11,223 nt of DNA from Oscillospiraceae bacterium (GCA_029004655.1 JAQVYP010000046.1:1-11223); one strand, 5' to 3'; shown: positions 1 to 7,632, numbered from the stretch's first letter. The notes: generated from the sequence alone by a model not told the origin. Numbers and translations are program-made.

Positions 1-2180
1 CTTAACGACAAATTACTCACATTACTGCGACCAACAGAGCGCCATACCGTGTTGTCTAGATTGATATCAGAAGAAGCCCCTAGCCCCGTATCAGTAGCCA
101 TTGAACCCATAATCTCAGAGTTAGCAACATTCACGTCAACATTTGCTGGCGTTCCTGATGTACTTGTTGTTTCTAAGAAAATGCTACTATTGCCATGGAA
201 ATCTACACCGTCAAGATTAAAGGTTGCATCCCCATCAGAAATTAAAATCTTATCTCCTGTCTGCATATAGACATCTGAATTGGTAAGATTTAAAATAGCC
301 TCATCTCTAACTAAAACAAGAGCATCTCCTCTTTCATATATATTCATATTCTCAATATTCATTTCTGAAGCGTTACCAGAAGAACCAACTCCGCCAGTAG
401 CTATTGCAACGCCTGATTCAGACATCTCTGTGACCAATGTGTTGCGATTAGATGAGCCCATAATATTAATTATGCCACCGCCATAAGATGCGAAATTTCT
501 ACTGCCATTATAACTAGATTCTATATCCATATTTATGATTTCAAGTTTAGAATCACTTGCTGCTGAGATTCCTCCACCATTTGTTCTGTCATCATTTGAA
601 TTGTTATTTGTGGTGAGTTTATTTGTCGTATTTGTGCTACCTTCCATTTTAATATATCCACCATTTGATGAATTGACGCCATTGAAGTTATTATTTGCTT
701 CAATATCCATATTATTTATTAAAATTTCTGAACCTGTACCTGAGGAATAAATCCCTCTCCCATTATCACCTGCCGCATTAATATTATTATTTGCCTGAAT
801 CCAGTTAGAACCATTTGCAATGCCTGTGATATCAACCTTACCACCATTTAGACCAACCACACCATGTAAGCCATTTCTATTTGCTTGAACGTTCATATTA
901 TCAATAGTTATTTCCGATGTTCCTAATGAATAAATGCCGTTATTATTTATTGTATCATTTGCACTTAACCAATTTGTTCCATTTGCTGCACCAATTATCT
1001 TTATTGTTGCGTTTTCGGAAAGCATTCCATTACTTTTGTTTCCATTAAGTTGAACATCCATATATTTAATATTAACTTCTGCACCATTTCTTCCATAAAC
1101 ACCTATTCCAATAACAGAATTATCTGCTGCGAGATAATGATTAGAATTTTCAATTCCTGTGATATCTAGAGAAGATAATCCTTCAACATATAGATTATGA
1201 GATTCATTCTCGCTTAAATCAACACTCATATTTTCAATATTAACTTTTGAATTTGTACCACCAGTATATATACCTGACCCTGCTGTTCCAGCTGTGTTTT
1301 TATTGTTTTTTGCCTGTAAAATATTCGTTCCATCTGCAATACCTGTGATATCAAGCTTTCCACCACCATAAACTTCTACACCATAAAGACCATTTCCATT
1401 GGCTTGAACATTCATATTTTCAATATTGATTTCTGAGCCTGCACTATTTACATAAAGCCCTTTTCCATCTTTTGTAACACCATTACTATTCGCTTGAATA
1501 ATATTCGTTCCGTCAGCAATACCTATAATGTTCATTTTAGCACCAAATGTGCTTTGAGTTCCAACGAATGAATTGTTGCTTGTTTCAATGTCAACGTTTT
1601 CAATTCTTAACGATGCTTGTGTTCCATCATTAAGATTGCTAATTCCAACGCCTCTCTCTGCGCCTTCATTTCCATTTAATGTAATTTTATTAGATCCATC
1701 CGCAAAGCCTGTGATGTTTAGTTCTCCAGTGTTGATGAGTCCAAAAGCAGTTCTATTTTGAGATATATTATTTGAAGAGTTTATATTCATTCCATATATA
1801 CTCATATAGCCCTTAGCGATGATGCCATAGGCATTATCACTTACGTCTCCTAATGTATAATTATTATAGTTCTCTGAAGTGTCGAGAAGGAAGTGATTGT
1901 TTGAAGAATTTCTAATTTCCAAAGAAGATGTATCTTCCCTATTATGTAAGCCCATAGATAAGTTATATTTTGCTGAAACATTACCTGTTACTTCAAGCAC
2001 CCAAGGATTTCCAGCATTGCTTGAGGGGTTACTAATGCCTGCTACAACACCCGCTCCAACATTATTGTTATATTCACCACTTAAAGTGCCATCACCAGTC
2101 ACGCTGTATGATGCAGCGACAGCAGAACCAATCATCGCCATTGAAAAAACTGAAGAAAGAAGAAGGGTCCTAAATTTCAT
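1..2180 (-). CDS. Autotransporter-type exported repeat protein, N-terminal part (3' end off window)
   Basis: An uninterrupted frame of 726 codons reads from ATG at 2180 to the left edge with no stop. The start is supported by AAGGA at 2188-2192, 7 nt upstream. Residues 1-23 form a Sec signal peptide: K2/R4, a hydrophobic core, and an AVAA cleavage region. Residues about 146-616 consist of degenerate 60-residue repeats rich in Asn, Gly, Ile and Ser, each with an INIENMNV-like strand and a DITGIADGTN-like strand. This pattern fits a surface beta-helix. Residues 620-726 shift to LDNTVW...SNVSNLSL, the wording typical of pertactin-like passengers just before the autotransporter barrel. The protein is therefore probably a type V secreted adhesin or surface protein, with its barrel beyond the window. 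That last point is inference, since no barrel is visible. It is the last gene of the minus-strand block and has its own promoter. Confidence 0.85.
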   Translation of the reverse strand, partial: MKFRTLLLSSVFSMAMIGSAVAASYSVTGDGTLSGEYNNNVGAGVVAGISNPSSNAGNPWVLEVTGNVSAKYNLSMGLHNREDTSSLEIRNSSNNHFLLDTSENYNNYTLGDVSDNAYGIIAKGYMSIYGMNINSSNNISQNRTAFGLINTGELNITGFADGSNKITLNGNEGAERGVGISNLNDGTQASLRIENVDIETSNNSFVGTQSTFGAKMNIIGIADGTNIIQANSNGVTKDGKGLYVNSAGSEINIENMNVQANGNGLYGVEVYGGGKLDITGIADGTNILQAKNNKNTAGTAGSGIYTGGTNSKVNIENMSVDLSENESHNLYVEGLSSLDITGIENSNHYLAADNSVIGIGVYGRNGAEVNIKYMDVQLNGNKSNGMLSENATIKIIGAANGTNWLSANDTINNNGIYSLGTSEITIDNMNVQANRNGLHGVVGLNGGKVDITGIANGSNWIQANNNINAAGDNGRGIYSSGTGSEILINNMDIEANNNFNGVNSSNGGYIKMEGSTNTTNKLTTNNNSNDDRTNGGGISAASDSKLEIINMDIESSYNGSRNFASYGGGIINIMGSSNRNTLVTEMSESGVAIATGGVGSSGNASEMNIENMNIYERGDALVLVRDEAILNLTNSDVYMQTGDKILISDGDATFNLDGVDFHGNSSIFLETTSTSGTPANVDVNVANSEIMGSMATDTGLGASSDINLDNTVWRSVGRSNVSNLSL
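333..1718 (-). repeat. About eight degenerate 60-residue (180-nt) coding repeats in the passenger
   Basis: The strand containing [ND]ITGIADGTN recurs at residues 155, 217, 277, 339, 394, 450, 511 and 572, that is every 55-62 residues. The partner strand xNIENMNVQA recurs at 191, 251, 313, 369, 424, 486, 546 and 607. The best conserved pair is at residues 217-226 and 277-286. The later copies (511, 572) are eroded. The arrangement suggests internal duplication of a beta-helix module of roughly three rungs, based on period alone. Confidence 0.8.
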
Positions 2181-2222
2181 ATCACTATCCTTATACATAA
2201 CTAAACATTTATAATTACATAT

Positions 2223-2251
2223 AATCTACAATATGATACCTTAAAGGGCAA
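2223..2251 (-). promoter_or_regulatory. Putative sigma-70 promoter of the autotransporter gene
   Basis: Read on the minus strand, TTGCCC (2246-2251) and TAGATT (2223-2228) are separated by exactly 17 nt. Each matches four of six consensus bases. Transcription would start near 2216, giving a leader of about 36 nt. It lies just downstream of the CtrA-like motif. Confidence 0.4.
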
Positions 2252-2260
2252 ACCCCCACA

Positions 2261-2286
2261 TTAGTTAGGGATTAACAAAGGGTTAA
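2261..2286. promoter_or_regulatory. CtrA-like binding site, three half-sites in 11-bp phase
   Basis: TTAACAAAGGGTTAA (2272-2286) is an exact TTAA-N7-TTAA, the known full site of the alphaproteobacterial response regulator CtrA. A further half-site, TTAG at 2261-2264, lies another N7 upstream of the shared TTAA at 2272-2275, so three half-sites repeat every 11 bp. The array sits 10-35 bp upstream of the putative -35 box of the autotransporter gene, a plausible place for an activator. The motif is simple in AT-rich DNA, so chance cannot be excluded. Confidence 0.5.
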
Positions 2287-2294
2287 TTCGTGCA

Positions 2295-2918
2295 TTATTG
2301 GATAAATTTACCTGTTCTTTTACTATCCCTACTCCATAGAATGTAAACAGGATAGCCTCTATAAGCTTCAGTTAAATTAACTTGATAATATTTTGCCTTA
2401 GTTGTGGTGGTCAAGTAGGTATATCCTCCTTTTTCAATGAGAATAATTTCAGGTAATGGCTTTGGCATAAACTTATAGGCAAAGACAACTTCTCCTTTTT
2501 TAACTTTATCGCCGAAATTGTTTTGATATTGAAAAATGTCGTAAATGAATAATCTCGCAAAAATCACATAAGCCGCAAAAAGGGAAATCATTGTCAAAGT
2601 TGCGAGACTCATTAAGAAAATCTTTCTGAACACAATTGTTTCAAGAAAAAGTGGATAAATCACATTATAAAAATAAACCGCAACAACGATAAAAAACATA
2701 ATTGTTGTTATAGAAGGAATCCCAAAACCAGAAAGAATAAAAAGACTATAAACTACAAACATCGCCACATAGCTATAAATTGCTTTTCGCAGATTTCCTG
2801 AAATCGCAAAGCCGAGCCCAAGGAAAAGAATATTCAAGGCAATGATAAGAATTTTCTTCATAAAAACGCTTTTAACAGCGTAAACCAAAGCAAGCCATAT
2901 TCTTTCCCAAACGCTCAT
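2295..2918 (-). CDS. Four-helix membrane protein of unknown function, possible degenerate signal-peptidase relative
   Basis: This 207-residue protein has about four predicted membrane helices (roughly residues 22-40, 46-64, 69-91 and 98-124) and a soluble tail from 126 to 207. The stretch LNILFLGLGFAISGNLRKA resembles the N-terminal helices that precede the peptidase domain in some large signal-peptidase-I-like proteins. The ending VYILWSRDSKRTGKFIQ resembles the end of some such proteins. However, the SxMxPT serine motif and the catalytic-lysine region cannot be found, so no peptidase activity is claimed. The start is supported by AAGGA at 2928-2932, which overlaps the stop codon of the upstream synthetase gene. 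With 12 nt between the genes, co-transcription and translational coupling are likely. The family assignment is weak; the membrane topology is much firmer. Confidence 0.75.
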   Translation of the reverse strand: MSVWERIWLALVYAVKSVFMKKILIIALNILFLGLGFAISGNLRKAIYSYVAMFVVYSLFILSGFGIPSITTIMFFIVVAVYFYNVIYPLFLETIVFRKIFLMSLATLTMISLFAAYVIFARLFIYDIFQYQNNFGDKVKKGEVVFAYKFMPKPLPEIILIEKGGYTYLTTTTKAKYYQVNLTEAYRGYPVYILWSRDSKRTGKFIQ

Positions 2919-2930
2919 ATAAGATTTTCC

Positions 2931-4295
2931 TTATAAGAAATATTCTCTCAAATATGTTGGTAAATCTGAAATATTAATGCGGTGCTGTTCCATTGTATCT
3001 CTGTCGCGAATGGTTACGGATTCAGGTGCATTTTCCAAAGTTTCAAAGTCAACCGTAATGCAAAGCGGTGTTCCCACTTCGTCGTGACGGCGATATGCTT
3101 TACCAATATTTCCTGTGTTTTCCAAAGCCACACGACCAATTCCAAGCTTCAACAACTTTGCCTTAATCTCGTGACATTTACCCATAATACCATCATGATT
3201 TTTCTTCAACGGAATAATTGCGACTTTGATTGGAGCAAGATGTTTTTTGAGTTTCAAAACGGTTCTTTCACTACCATCGGCCAAAGTTTCTTCTTCATAA
3301 GCTTCTGTTAAGACAGCCAGAACACCTCGGTCTAAACCGGCAGAAGGCTCAACAACAAAAGGAACAATCCACGTTTTGTTGTCATCATCTAAAATTGCCA
3401 ATTTTTGAGTTGAATCTTTATTTTCGTGAACATGGGCTTGAATATTAAATTCGCTCTGATTTTTAGAGTGATTACCCAAGTCATAATCCATACGATTTGC
3501 AATTCCTTCCAACTCTTCCATGCCGTGAGGGAATTGATATTCAATGTCGTAAGTTGCTTTTGAATAGTGTGCTAAATCTTCTTTAGGAGTTGTATAAATG
3601 GTTAGTCTTTCTTCCACAAGTCCTTGTTCATACCACCATTTTACACGTTCATTTTTCCAATATTCGTGCCAATCTTCGTCTTCCCCAGGTTTAACGAAAA
3701 ACTCTAATTCCATTTGTTCAAATTCACGCACACGGAAGATAAAGTTTCTTGGCGTAATTTCATTTCTGAAAGATTTTCCGATTTGTGCAATTCCGAAAGG
3801 AAGCTTTCTTGAAGTTGAATCAACAACATTCTTAAATTGGGTAAAAATAGCCTGAGCGGTTTCAGGACGAAGATATCCAAAACTTTCACCATCATCAATT
3901 GGACCAACTGAGGTTTTAAACATCAAATTAAAAGGTCTTGGTTCAGTTAAATCTGTTGACCCACAACTTGGACATTTGCCATCTTTGATGTGATCCGCAC
4001 GAAAACGCTGTTTACATTTTTTGCAATCTGTCATTGGGTCAGAAAAAGTGTCTTCATGACCTGAATATTTCAAAACTTTTCGGTTTGTTAAAATGGCAGC
4101 ATCTAAGCCTTCAACGTCATCTCTTTCATAAACCATTGCACGCCACCAAGCAGCTTTCAAATTGTTTTTGAGTTCAACGCCTAACGGACCATAATCATAC
4201 AAGCCTTGCATCCCGCCATATATATCTGAATTTTGAAAAATAAATCCACGACGTTTACACAGCGATACAAGCTGATCCATTGTTTTTGCAACCAT
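2931..4295 (-). CDS. glyQS: Glycyl-tRNA synthetase, single-chain (alpha2) type
   Basis: A 454-residue class II aminoacyl-tRNA synthetase that charges tRNA-Gly with glycine using ATP, in the cytoplasm. The N-terminus carries the glycine-enzyme signature GGMQGLYDYGPLGVELK (residues 27-43). A zinc-binding insert has Cys91, Cys94, Cys108 and Cys111. Class II motif 2 spans about 176-200 (FRNEITPRN...FEQMELEF) and motif 3 spans 316-329 (EPSAGLDRG). The anticodon-binding domain covers about 355-440. Length agrees with the usual 450-470. The start has AAGGA at 4305-4309, 9 nt upstream. It is divergent from the HAD gene and followed by the membrane protein. This is the single-chain form also seen in Thermus, mycoplasmas, archaea and eukaryotes. 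Most proteobacteria use separate glyQ and glyS genes, so its presence may reflect transfer. Confidence 0.96.
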   Translation of the reverse strand: MVAKTMDQLVSLCKRRGFIFQNSDIYGGMQGLYDYGPLGVELKNNLKAAWWRAMVYERDDVEGLDAAILTNRKVLKYSGHEDTFSDPMTDCKKCKQRFRADHIKDGKCPSCGSTDLTEPRPFNLMFKTSVGPIDDGESFGYLRPETAQAIFTQFKNVVDSTSRKLPFGIAQIGKSFRNEITPRNFIFRVREFEQMELEFFVKPGEDEDWHEYWKNERVKWWYEQGLVEERLTIYTTPKEDLAHYSKATYDIEYQFPHGMEELEGIANRMDYDLGNHSKNQSEFNIQAHVHENKDSTQKLAILDDDNKTWIVPFVVEPSAGLDRGVLAVLTEAYEEETLADGSERTVLKLKKHLAPIKVAIIPLKKNHDGIMGKCHEIKAKLLKLGIGRVALENTGNIGKAYRRHDEVGTPLCITVDFETLENAPESVTIRDRDTMEQHRINISDLPTYLREYFL

Positions 4296-4371
4296 TTCTA
4301 AGAATCCTTACCCAATAAAAAATTGATTAATTATTAACCTATTCGTTTTACAATGATTGTTTGGAAAAAGC

Positions 4372-4380
4372 AAGAGAGGA
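4372..4380 (+). promoter_or_regulatory. Ribosome binding site that decides the HAD gene start
   Basis: AAGAGAGGA ends 9 nt before ATG at 4390. The frame also stays open upstream to a TTG at 4357, but that start would put this strong Shine-Dalgarno inside the coding region and has none of its own. A TACAAT -10-like hexamer (4349-4354) lies just upstream, without a convincing -35. Confidence 0.7.
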
Positions 4381-4389
4381 ATCTGTAAA

Positions 4390-5247
4390 ATGGTGAAGAA
4401 AGTTAAGGTTGGTTTGATTTATGACTTCGACGGAACACTCAGCACCACTGATATGCAGAGCTATACACTCATTCCTGAATTTGGCATTAAGCCTGAAACT
4501 TTCTGGAAAAATGCGAACCAATGGTCTGCTGACCATGGCGCAGACCAAGTGACAGGTTCAATGTATTACATTCAAAAAACCGCCAAGGAAAAAGGCATCG
4601 TACTTACCCGAGATTTTTTCAAGAAGATGGGCGAAAATATTGAATATTTCCATGGTGTTTTGGATTGGTTCGAACGAATCAATAAATATGGTAAAGAACT
4701 CGGCTTAGTCATTGAACATTACATCATCTCTGCGGGTTATGAAGAAATTATTGAAGGAGCAGCAATTCGAAAATATTTTAAAGATATTTTTGCTTGTTCT
4801 TATGCCTATGACGACAAAGACCACCCTGTTTGGCCTGCTCGTGTGGTGAATTATAGCATCAAAGTTCAATGCCTTTCAAAAATAAACAAAGGCTTAAGAC
4901 AAATTGATGACCGTGCCGTTAATGAATTTACCCCTGATAGTGAACGCCCTATTCCTTATACAAAAATGATTTATTTTGGAGATGGAGCAACAGACATTCC
5001 GCCAATGAAAATCATTAAAGAACGTGGTGGACACGCCGTTGCCGTTTACAAACCAAAAAGCAAAGACAAAAATAAAGCCATTAAACTCTTGAATGACGGA
5101 CGTGTAAACTTTGCCCTTCCAGCAGACTATTCAGAAAACAAAGAAATTGACCATGTGGTTAAAACAATTTTGCTCAAAATTGCCACAGAAATTAATCTTG
5201 AATATCTCAAAAACAAAGAAGAACTCAAAAAAACGAAAAAAAGATAG
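4390..5247 (+). CDS. HAD-superfamily phosphatase, phosphoserine-phosphatase-like
   Basis: A 285-residue soluble protein with all four HAD motifs. Motif I is DFDGT at residues 12-16, with the nucleophile and acid aspartates at 12 and 14. Motif II is the serine in IISAG (Ser114). Motif III is a lysine near 158-164 (KVQCLSK). Motif IV is GDGATD at 197-202. A helical cap domain probably lies between motifs I and II, as in the phosphoserine phosphatase subgroup. Such enzymes hydrolyse small phosphorylated metabolites with Mg2+, but the natural substrate cannot be read from sequence. The C-terminus is very lysine-rich. The gene stands alone, divergent from glycyl-tRNA synthetase, and 119 nt separate it from ahpC, which has its own promoter. 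Confidence 0.88.
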   Translation: MVKKVKVGLIYDFDGTLSTTDMQSYTLIPEFGIKPETFWKNANQWSADHGADQVTGSMYYIQKTAKEKGIVLTRDFFKKMGENIEYFHGVLDWFERINKYGKELGLVIEHYIISAGYEEIIEGAAIRKYFKDIFACSYAYDDKDHPVWPARVVNYSIKVQCLSKINKGLRQIDDRAVNEFTPDSERPIPYTKMIYFGDGATDIPPMKIIKERGGHAVAVYKPKSKDKNKAIKLLNDGRVNFALPADYSENKEIDHVVKTILLKIATEINLEYLKNKEELKKTKKR

Positions 5248-5258
5248 CCTTCTAGTGA

Positions 5259-5279
5259 ATAATGCACAGGTTGCATTAT
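5259..5279. repeat. 8-5-8 inverted repeat between the HAD gene and ahpC
   Basis: ATAATGCA, a 5-nt spacer CAGGT, and TGCATTAT form a perfect inverted repeat. It begins 12 nt after the HAD stop and ends 17 nt before the ahpC -35 box. It lacks a following T-run, so it would be a poor intrinsic terminator. A regulator site upstream of ahpC is the alternative. Confidence 0.5.
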
Positions 5280-5296
5280 ATATTTAATATCTATGC

Positions 5297-5325
5297 TTGA
5301 CAAATCTAGTAATAATTACTATTTT
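5297..5325 (+). promoter_or_regulatory. ahpCF promoter
   Basis: A perfect -35 box TTGACA (5297-5302) and TATTTT (5320-5325, four of six) are separated by 17 nt. Transcription would start near 5332, leaving a leader of about 35 nt before the ahpC Shine-Dalgarno (AGAGGAG, about 5351-5357). This is the strongest promoter visible in the window, as expected for an abundant peroxidase. Confidence 0.65.
5307..5321. promoter_or_regulatory. Fur/PerR-type 7-1-7 operator within the ahpC promoter
   Basis: TAGTAATAATTACTA is a perfect 7-1-7 palindrome lying between the -35 and -10 boxes, where a bound protein would block RNA polymerase. The core TAATnATTA and the 7-1-7 layout match the PerR box (TTATAATnATTATAA) at 10 of 14 defined positions. 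PerR and other Fur-family regulators are known to control ahpC in several bacteria. The regulator itself is not in the window, so its identity is inferred. Confidence 0.5.
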
Positions 5326-5366
5326 CATTTATAGTTTTAATATTAAATATAAGAGGAGTACCTTTA

Positions 5367-5930
5367 ATGTCTTTACTTAACACTGTTGTTAAACCTTTCA
5401 AAGCAACTGCTTTTCATGGTGGAAAATTTGTTGACGTTTCTGATGCAGATTTGAAAAACAAATGGTCTGTTGTTTTCTTTTACCCTGCAGATTTCACATT
5501 CGTTTGCCCTACGGAGCTTGGTGACCTTGCTGATTTATATGATGAATTCAAAAAGCTTGGCGTTGAAATTTATTCCGTTTCAACAGACACACATTTCACA
5601 CACAAAGCATGGCACGACCATTCAGACACAATTAAAAAAATTAAATATGTGATGATTGGTGACCCAACCGGTTTGATTTCACGCAACTTTGAAGTGATGA
5701 TTGAAGCTGCCGGTCTTGCTGAAAGAGGAACTTTCGTAATCAACCCTCGTGGCGAAATCAAAGTGATTGAACTTAATGACGGCAGCATTGGTCGTGATGC
5801 AAAAGAACTTCTTCGTAAGGTTAAAGCGGCACAATATGTTGAGGCTCACCCTGGTGAAGTTTGCCCTGCGAAATGGAAAGAAGGCGAAGAAACTTTGAAG
5901 CCGTCTTTGGATTTAGTTGGTAAAATATAA
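5367..5930 (+). CDS. ahpC: Alkyl hydroperoxide reductase subunit C (AhpC peroxiredoxin)
   Basis: A 187-residue typical 2-Cys peroxiredoxin that reduces H2O2, organic peroxides and peroxynitrite in the cytoplasm. The peroxidatic cysteine is Cys47 in FTFVCPTE. The resolving cysteine is Cys166 in GEVCPAKW. These correspond to Cys46 and Cys165 of the E. coli protein, whose length is also 187. The conserved FYPADFTF segment before Cys47 and an Arg (R120, in LAERGTF) that shapes the active site are present. The disulfide is recycled by AhpF, encoded 24 nt downstream in the same operon. Expression probably comes from the promoter at 5297-5325 and may be repressed through the overlapping Fur/PerR-type palindrome. 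Nothing appears truncated. Confidence 0.97.
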   Translation: MSLLNTVVKPFKATAFHGGKFVDVSDADLKNKWSVVFFYPADFTFVCPTELGDLADLYDEFKKLGVEIYSVSTDTHFTHKAWHDHSDTIKKIKYVMIGDPTGLISRNFEVMIEAAGLAERGTFVINPRGEIKVIELNDGSIGRDAKELLRKVKAAQYVEAHPGEVCPAKWKEGEETLKPSLDLVGKI

Positions 5931-5954
5931 GTTAAGATAAGGAAATTTGGGTCA

Positions 5955-7499
5955 ATGCTTGAAGCGTCTATTAAACAGCAATTAAAATCATATTTGGAAC
6001 TTTTAAAAGAAGAAATCATCTTGCAATCTTCTCTCGACGAGTCAAAAGCCTCTGTCGAAATGGCAGAACTTTTGACAGAGATTGCTTCTCTTTCCGACAA
6101 AGTAACCTATGAAAAAAATGGTAACGCTTCTCGCAGACCTTCTTTTTCCGTTCTTAACCCCAACAAAGACATCAAAATTAACTTTGCCGCAATTCCGCTT
6201 GGACATGAGTTTACCTCTCTCGTCTTAGCCCTTTTGCAAGTTGGTGGTCACCCGCTTAAAACTGAAGAAAAATTGGTGACAATGATTAAAAATATTAAGC
6301 AAAAATGTGAATTCACTTCATATATTTCCTTAAGTTGTCAAAATTGTCCCGATGTAGTTCAAGCGTTAAACGTGATGTCAATTCTCAATCCAAACATTTC
6401 TAGCACGATTGTTGATGGTGCTTTGTTTGAAACAGAAGTTGAAGAAAAAAACATTATGGCAGTGCCAAATGTTTATCTTAATGGACAACCTTTTTATCAA
6501 GGACGTATGAGCTTAGAAGAAATTCTGGACAAGCTTGGTGCTTTTGACACGAGTTCTGTTGTTGAAGAAATCAATGCCAAAGAGGCTTTTGATGTTTTGG
6601 TTGTTGGTGGCGGACCAGCTGGTTCTGCAGCAGCCATTTACTCAGCCCGAAAAGGCATTCGTACTGGTGTTGTTGCTGAACGTTTTGGTGGGCAAATCCT
6701 TGACACACTTGATATTGAAAACTTCATTTCTGTTCAAAAGACAGAAGGACCGAAACTAGCTTCTGCTTTGGAAGAACATGTTAAGGCTTATGAGGTTGAC
6801 ATTATCAATGCACAAAAAGTTGCAAAAATTGAGGAAGAAGAAAAAATTTTTAAGGTTCATTTAGAAAGCGGCGCTTTTCTAAAAGCCAAATCTATTATCC
6901 TGTCAACAGGGGCAAGATGGCGTAAGATGAATGTTAAAGGTGAAGAAGATTATCTCAAAAAAGGCATTGCTTTTTGCCCACATTGTGACGGACCTCTCTT
7001 TAAGGGCAAAGATGTTGCCGTTGTGGGTGGGGGAAACTCTGGCGTTGAAGCGGCAATCGACTTAGCAGGCATCACAAACCATGTTACCGTCTTAGAATTT
7101 ATGGACGAGTTAAAGGCTGACTTAGTGTTACAGAAAAAACTTGAAAGTCTGCCAAATGTGACTGTGATTAAATCTGCGCAAGTTGTGGAAGTTCATGGCG
7201 ACGGCACAAAGTTGACGTCCATAGACTATCTTGACCGCAAAACGAACGAAAAACATAGCCTTGTATTGAGTGGTGTTTTTGTTCAAATTGGGTTGATGCC
7301 AAATAGTGAATTTGTGAAAGACTTGGTTGATGTCAACCAACGTGGCGAAATTATCATCAATGACAAATGTCAAACTTCAAAACAAGGCATTCTGGCAGCT
7401 GGTGATGTGAGTTCTGTGCCTTATAAACAAATCATTATCGCCATGGGCGAAGGAGCAAAAGCTTCCCTCTCCGCCTTTGATTATCTGATAAGAAAATAA
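5955..7499 (+). CDS. ahpF: Alkyl hydroperoxide reductase subunit F (NAD(P)H-dependent disulfide reductase)
   Basis: A 514-residue flavoprotein (E. coli AhpF is 521) that passes electrons from NADH to AhpC. Residues 1-200 form the tandem thioredoxin-like N-terminal domain with the redox centre Cys128-Cys131 in SCQNCPDVVQALN. The FAD-binding GGGPAGSA is at 218-225. The thioredoxin-reductase-like catalytic disulfide Cys341-Cys344 lies in FCPHCDGP. The NAD(P)-binding GGGNSG is at 358-363. The C-terminal FAD motif GDVSSVPYKQI starts near 483. Domain order and both CxxC centres are complete, so the protein should be functional. It follows ahpC by 24 nt. AAGGA at 5938-5942 precedes the ATG at a rather long 12 nt. 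No clear terminator follows, so readthrough into the tRNA-Gln gene is possible. Confidence 0.97.
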   Translation: MLEASIKQQLKSYLELLKEEIILQSSLDESKASVEMAELLTEIASLSDKVTYEKNGNASRRPSFSVLNPNKDIKINFAAIPLGHEFTSLVLALLQVGGHPLKTEEKLVTMIKNIKQKCEFTSYISLSCQNCPDVVQALNVMSILNPNISSTIVDGALFETEVEEKNIMAVPNVYLNGQPFYQGRMSLEEILDKLGAFDTSSVVEEINAKEAFDVLVVGGGPAGSAAAIYSARKGIRTGVVAERFGGQILDTLDIENFISVQKTEGPKLASALEEHVKAYEVDIINAQKVAKIEEEEKIFKVHLESGAFLKAKSIILSTGARWRKMNVKGEEDYLKKGIAFCPHCDGPLFKGKDVAVVGGGNSGVEAAIDLAGITNHVTVLEFMDELKADLVLQKKLESLPNVTVIKSAQVVEVHGDGTKLTSIDYLDRKTNEKHSLVLSGVFVQIGLMPNSEFVKDLVDVNQRGEIIINDKCQTSKQGILAAGDVSSVPYKQIIIAMGEGAKASLSAFDYLIRK

Positions 7500-7588
7500 C
7501 CTTTCCCTATAAAAATTTGTAAAGAACAGAAAACTGCAAAAGCCAGAAATTGACTCATTATACCCTGCAAAAAAGAGAAACAAAACAC

Positions 7589-7617
7589 TTGCAGAATTTA
7601 TAAAATCGTCCTATTAA
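7589..7617 (+). promoter_or_regulatory. Weak candidate promoter for tRNA-Gln
   Basis: TTGCAG (7589-7594) and TATTAA (7612-7617) are 17 nt apart and would start transcription about 10 nt before the mature tRNA. The matches to consensus are only three and four of six, so position is the main support. Confidence 0.3.
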
Positions 7618-7632
7618 ATAGAGAACATTTAA

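Noticed and set aside
49..2214. Several plus-strand open frames of 60-105 codons across the left end
   Set aside because: They lie antisense to the continuous 726-codon autotransporter frame, have no ribosome binding sites and show low-complexity Ser/Pro/Val composition typical of shadow frames.
4357..4389. TTG start 11 codons upstream for the HAD phosphatase
   Set aside because: ATG at 4390 has a strong Shine-Dalgarno at 9 nt, and the HAD motif I then falls at the usual distance of about 12 residues from the start.
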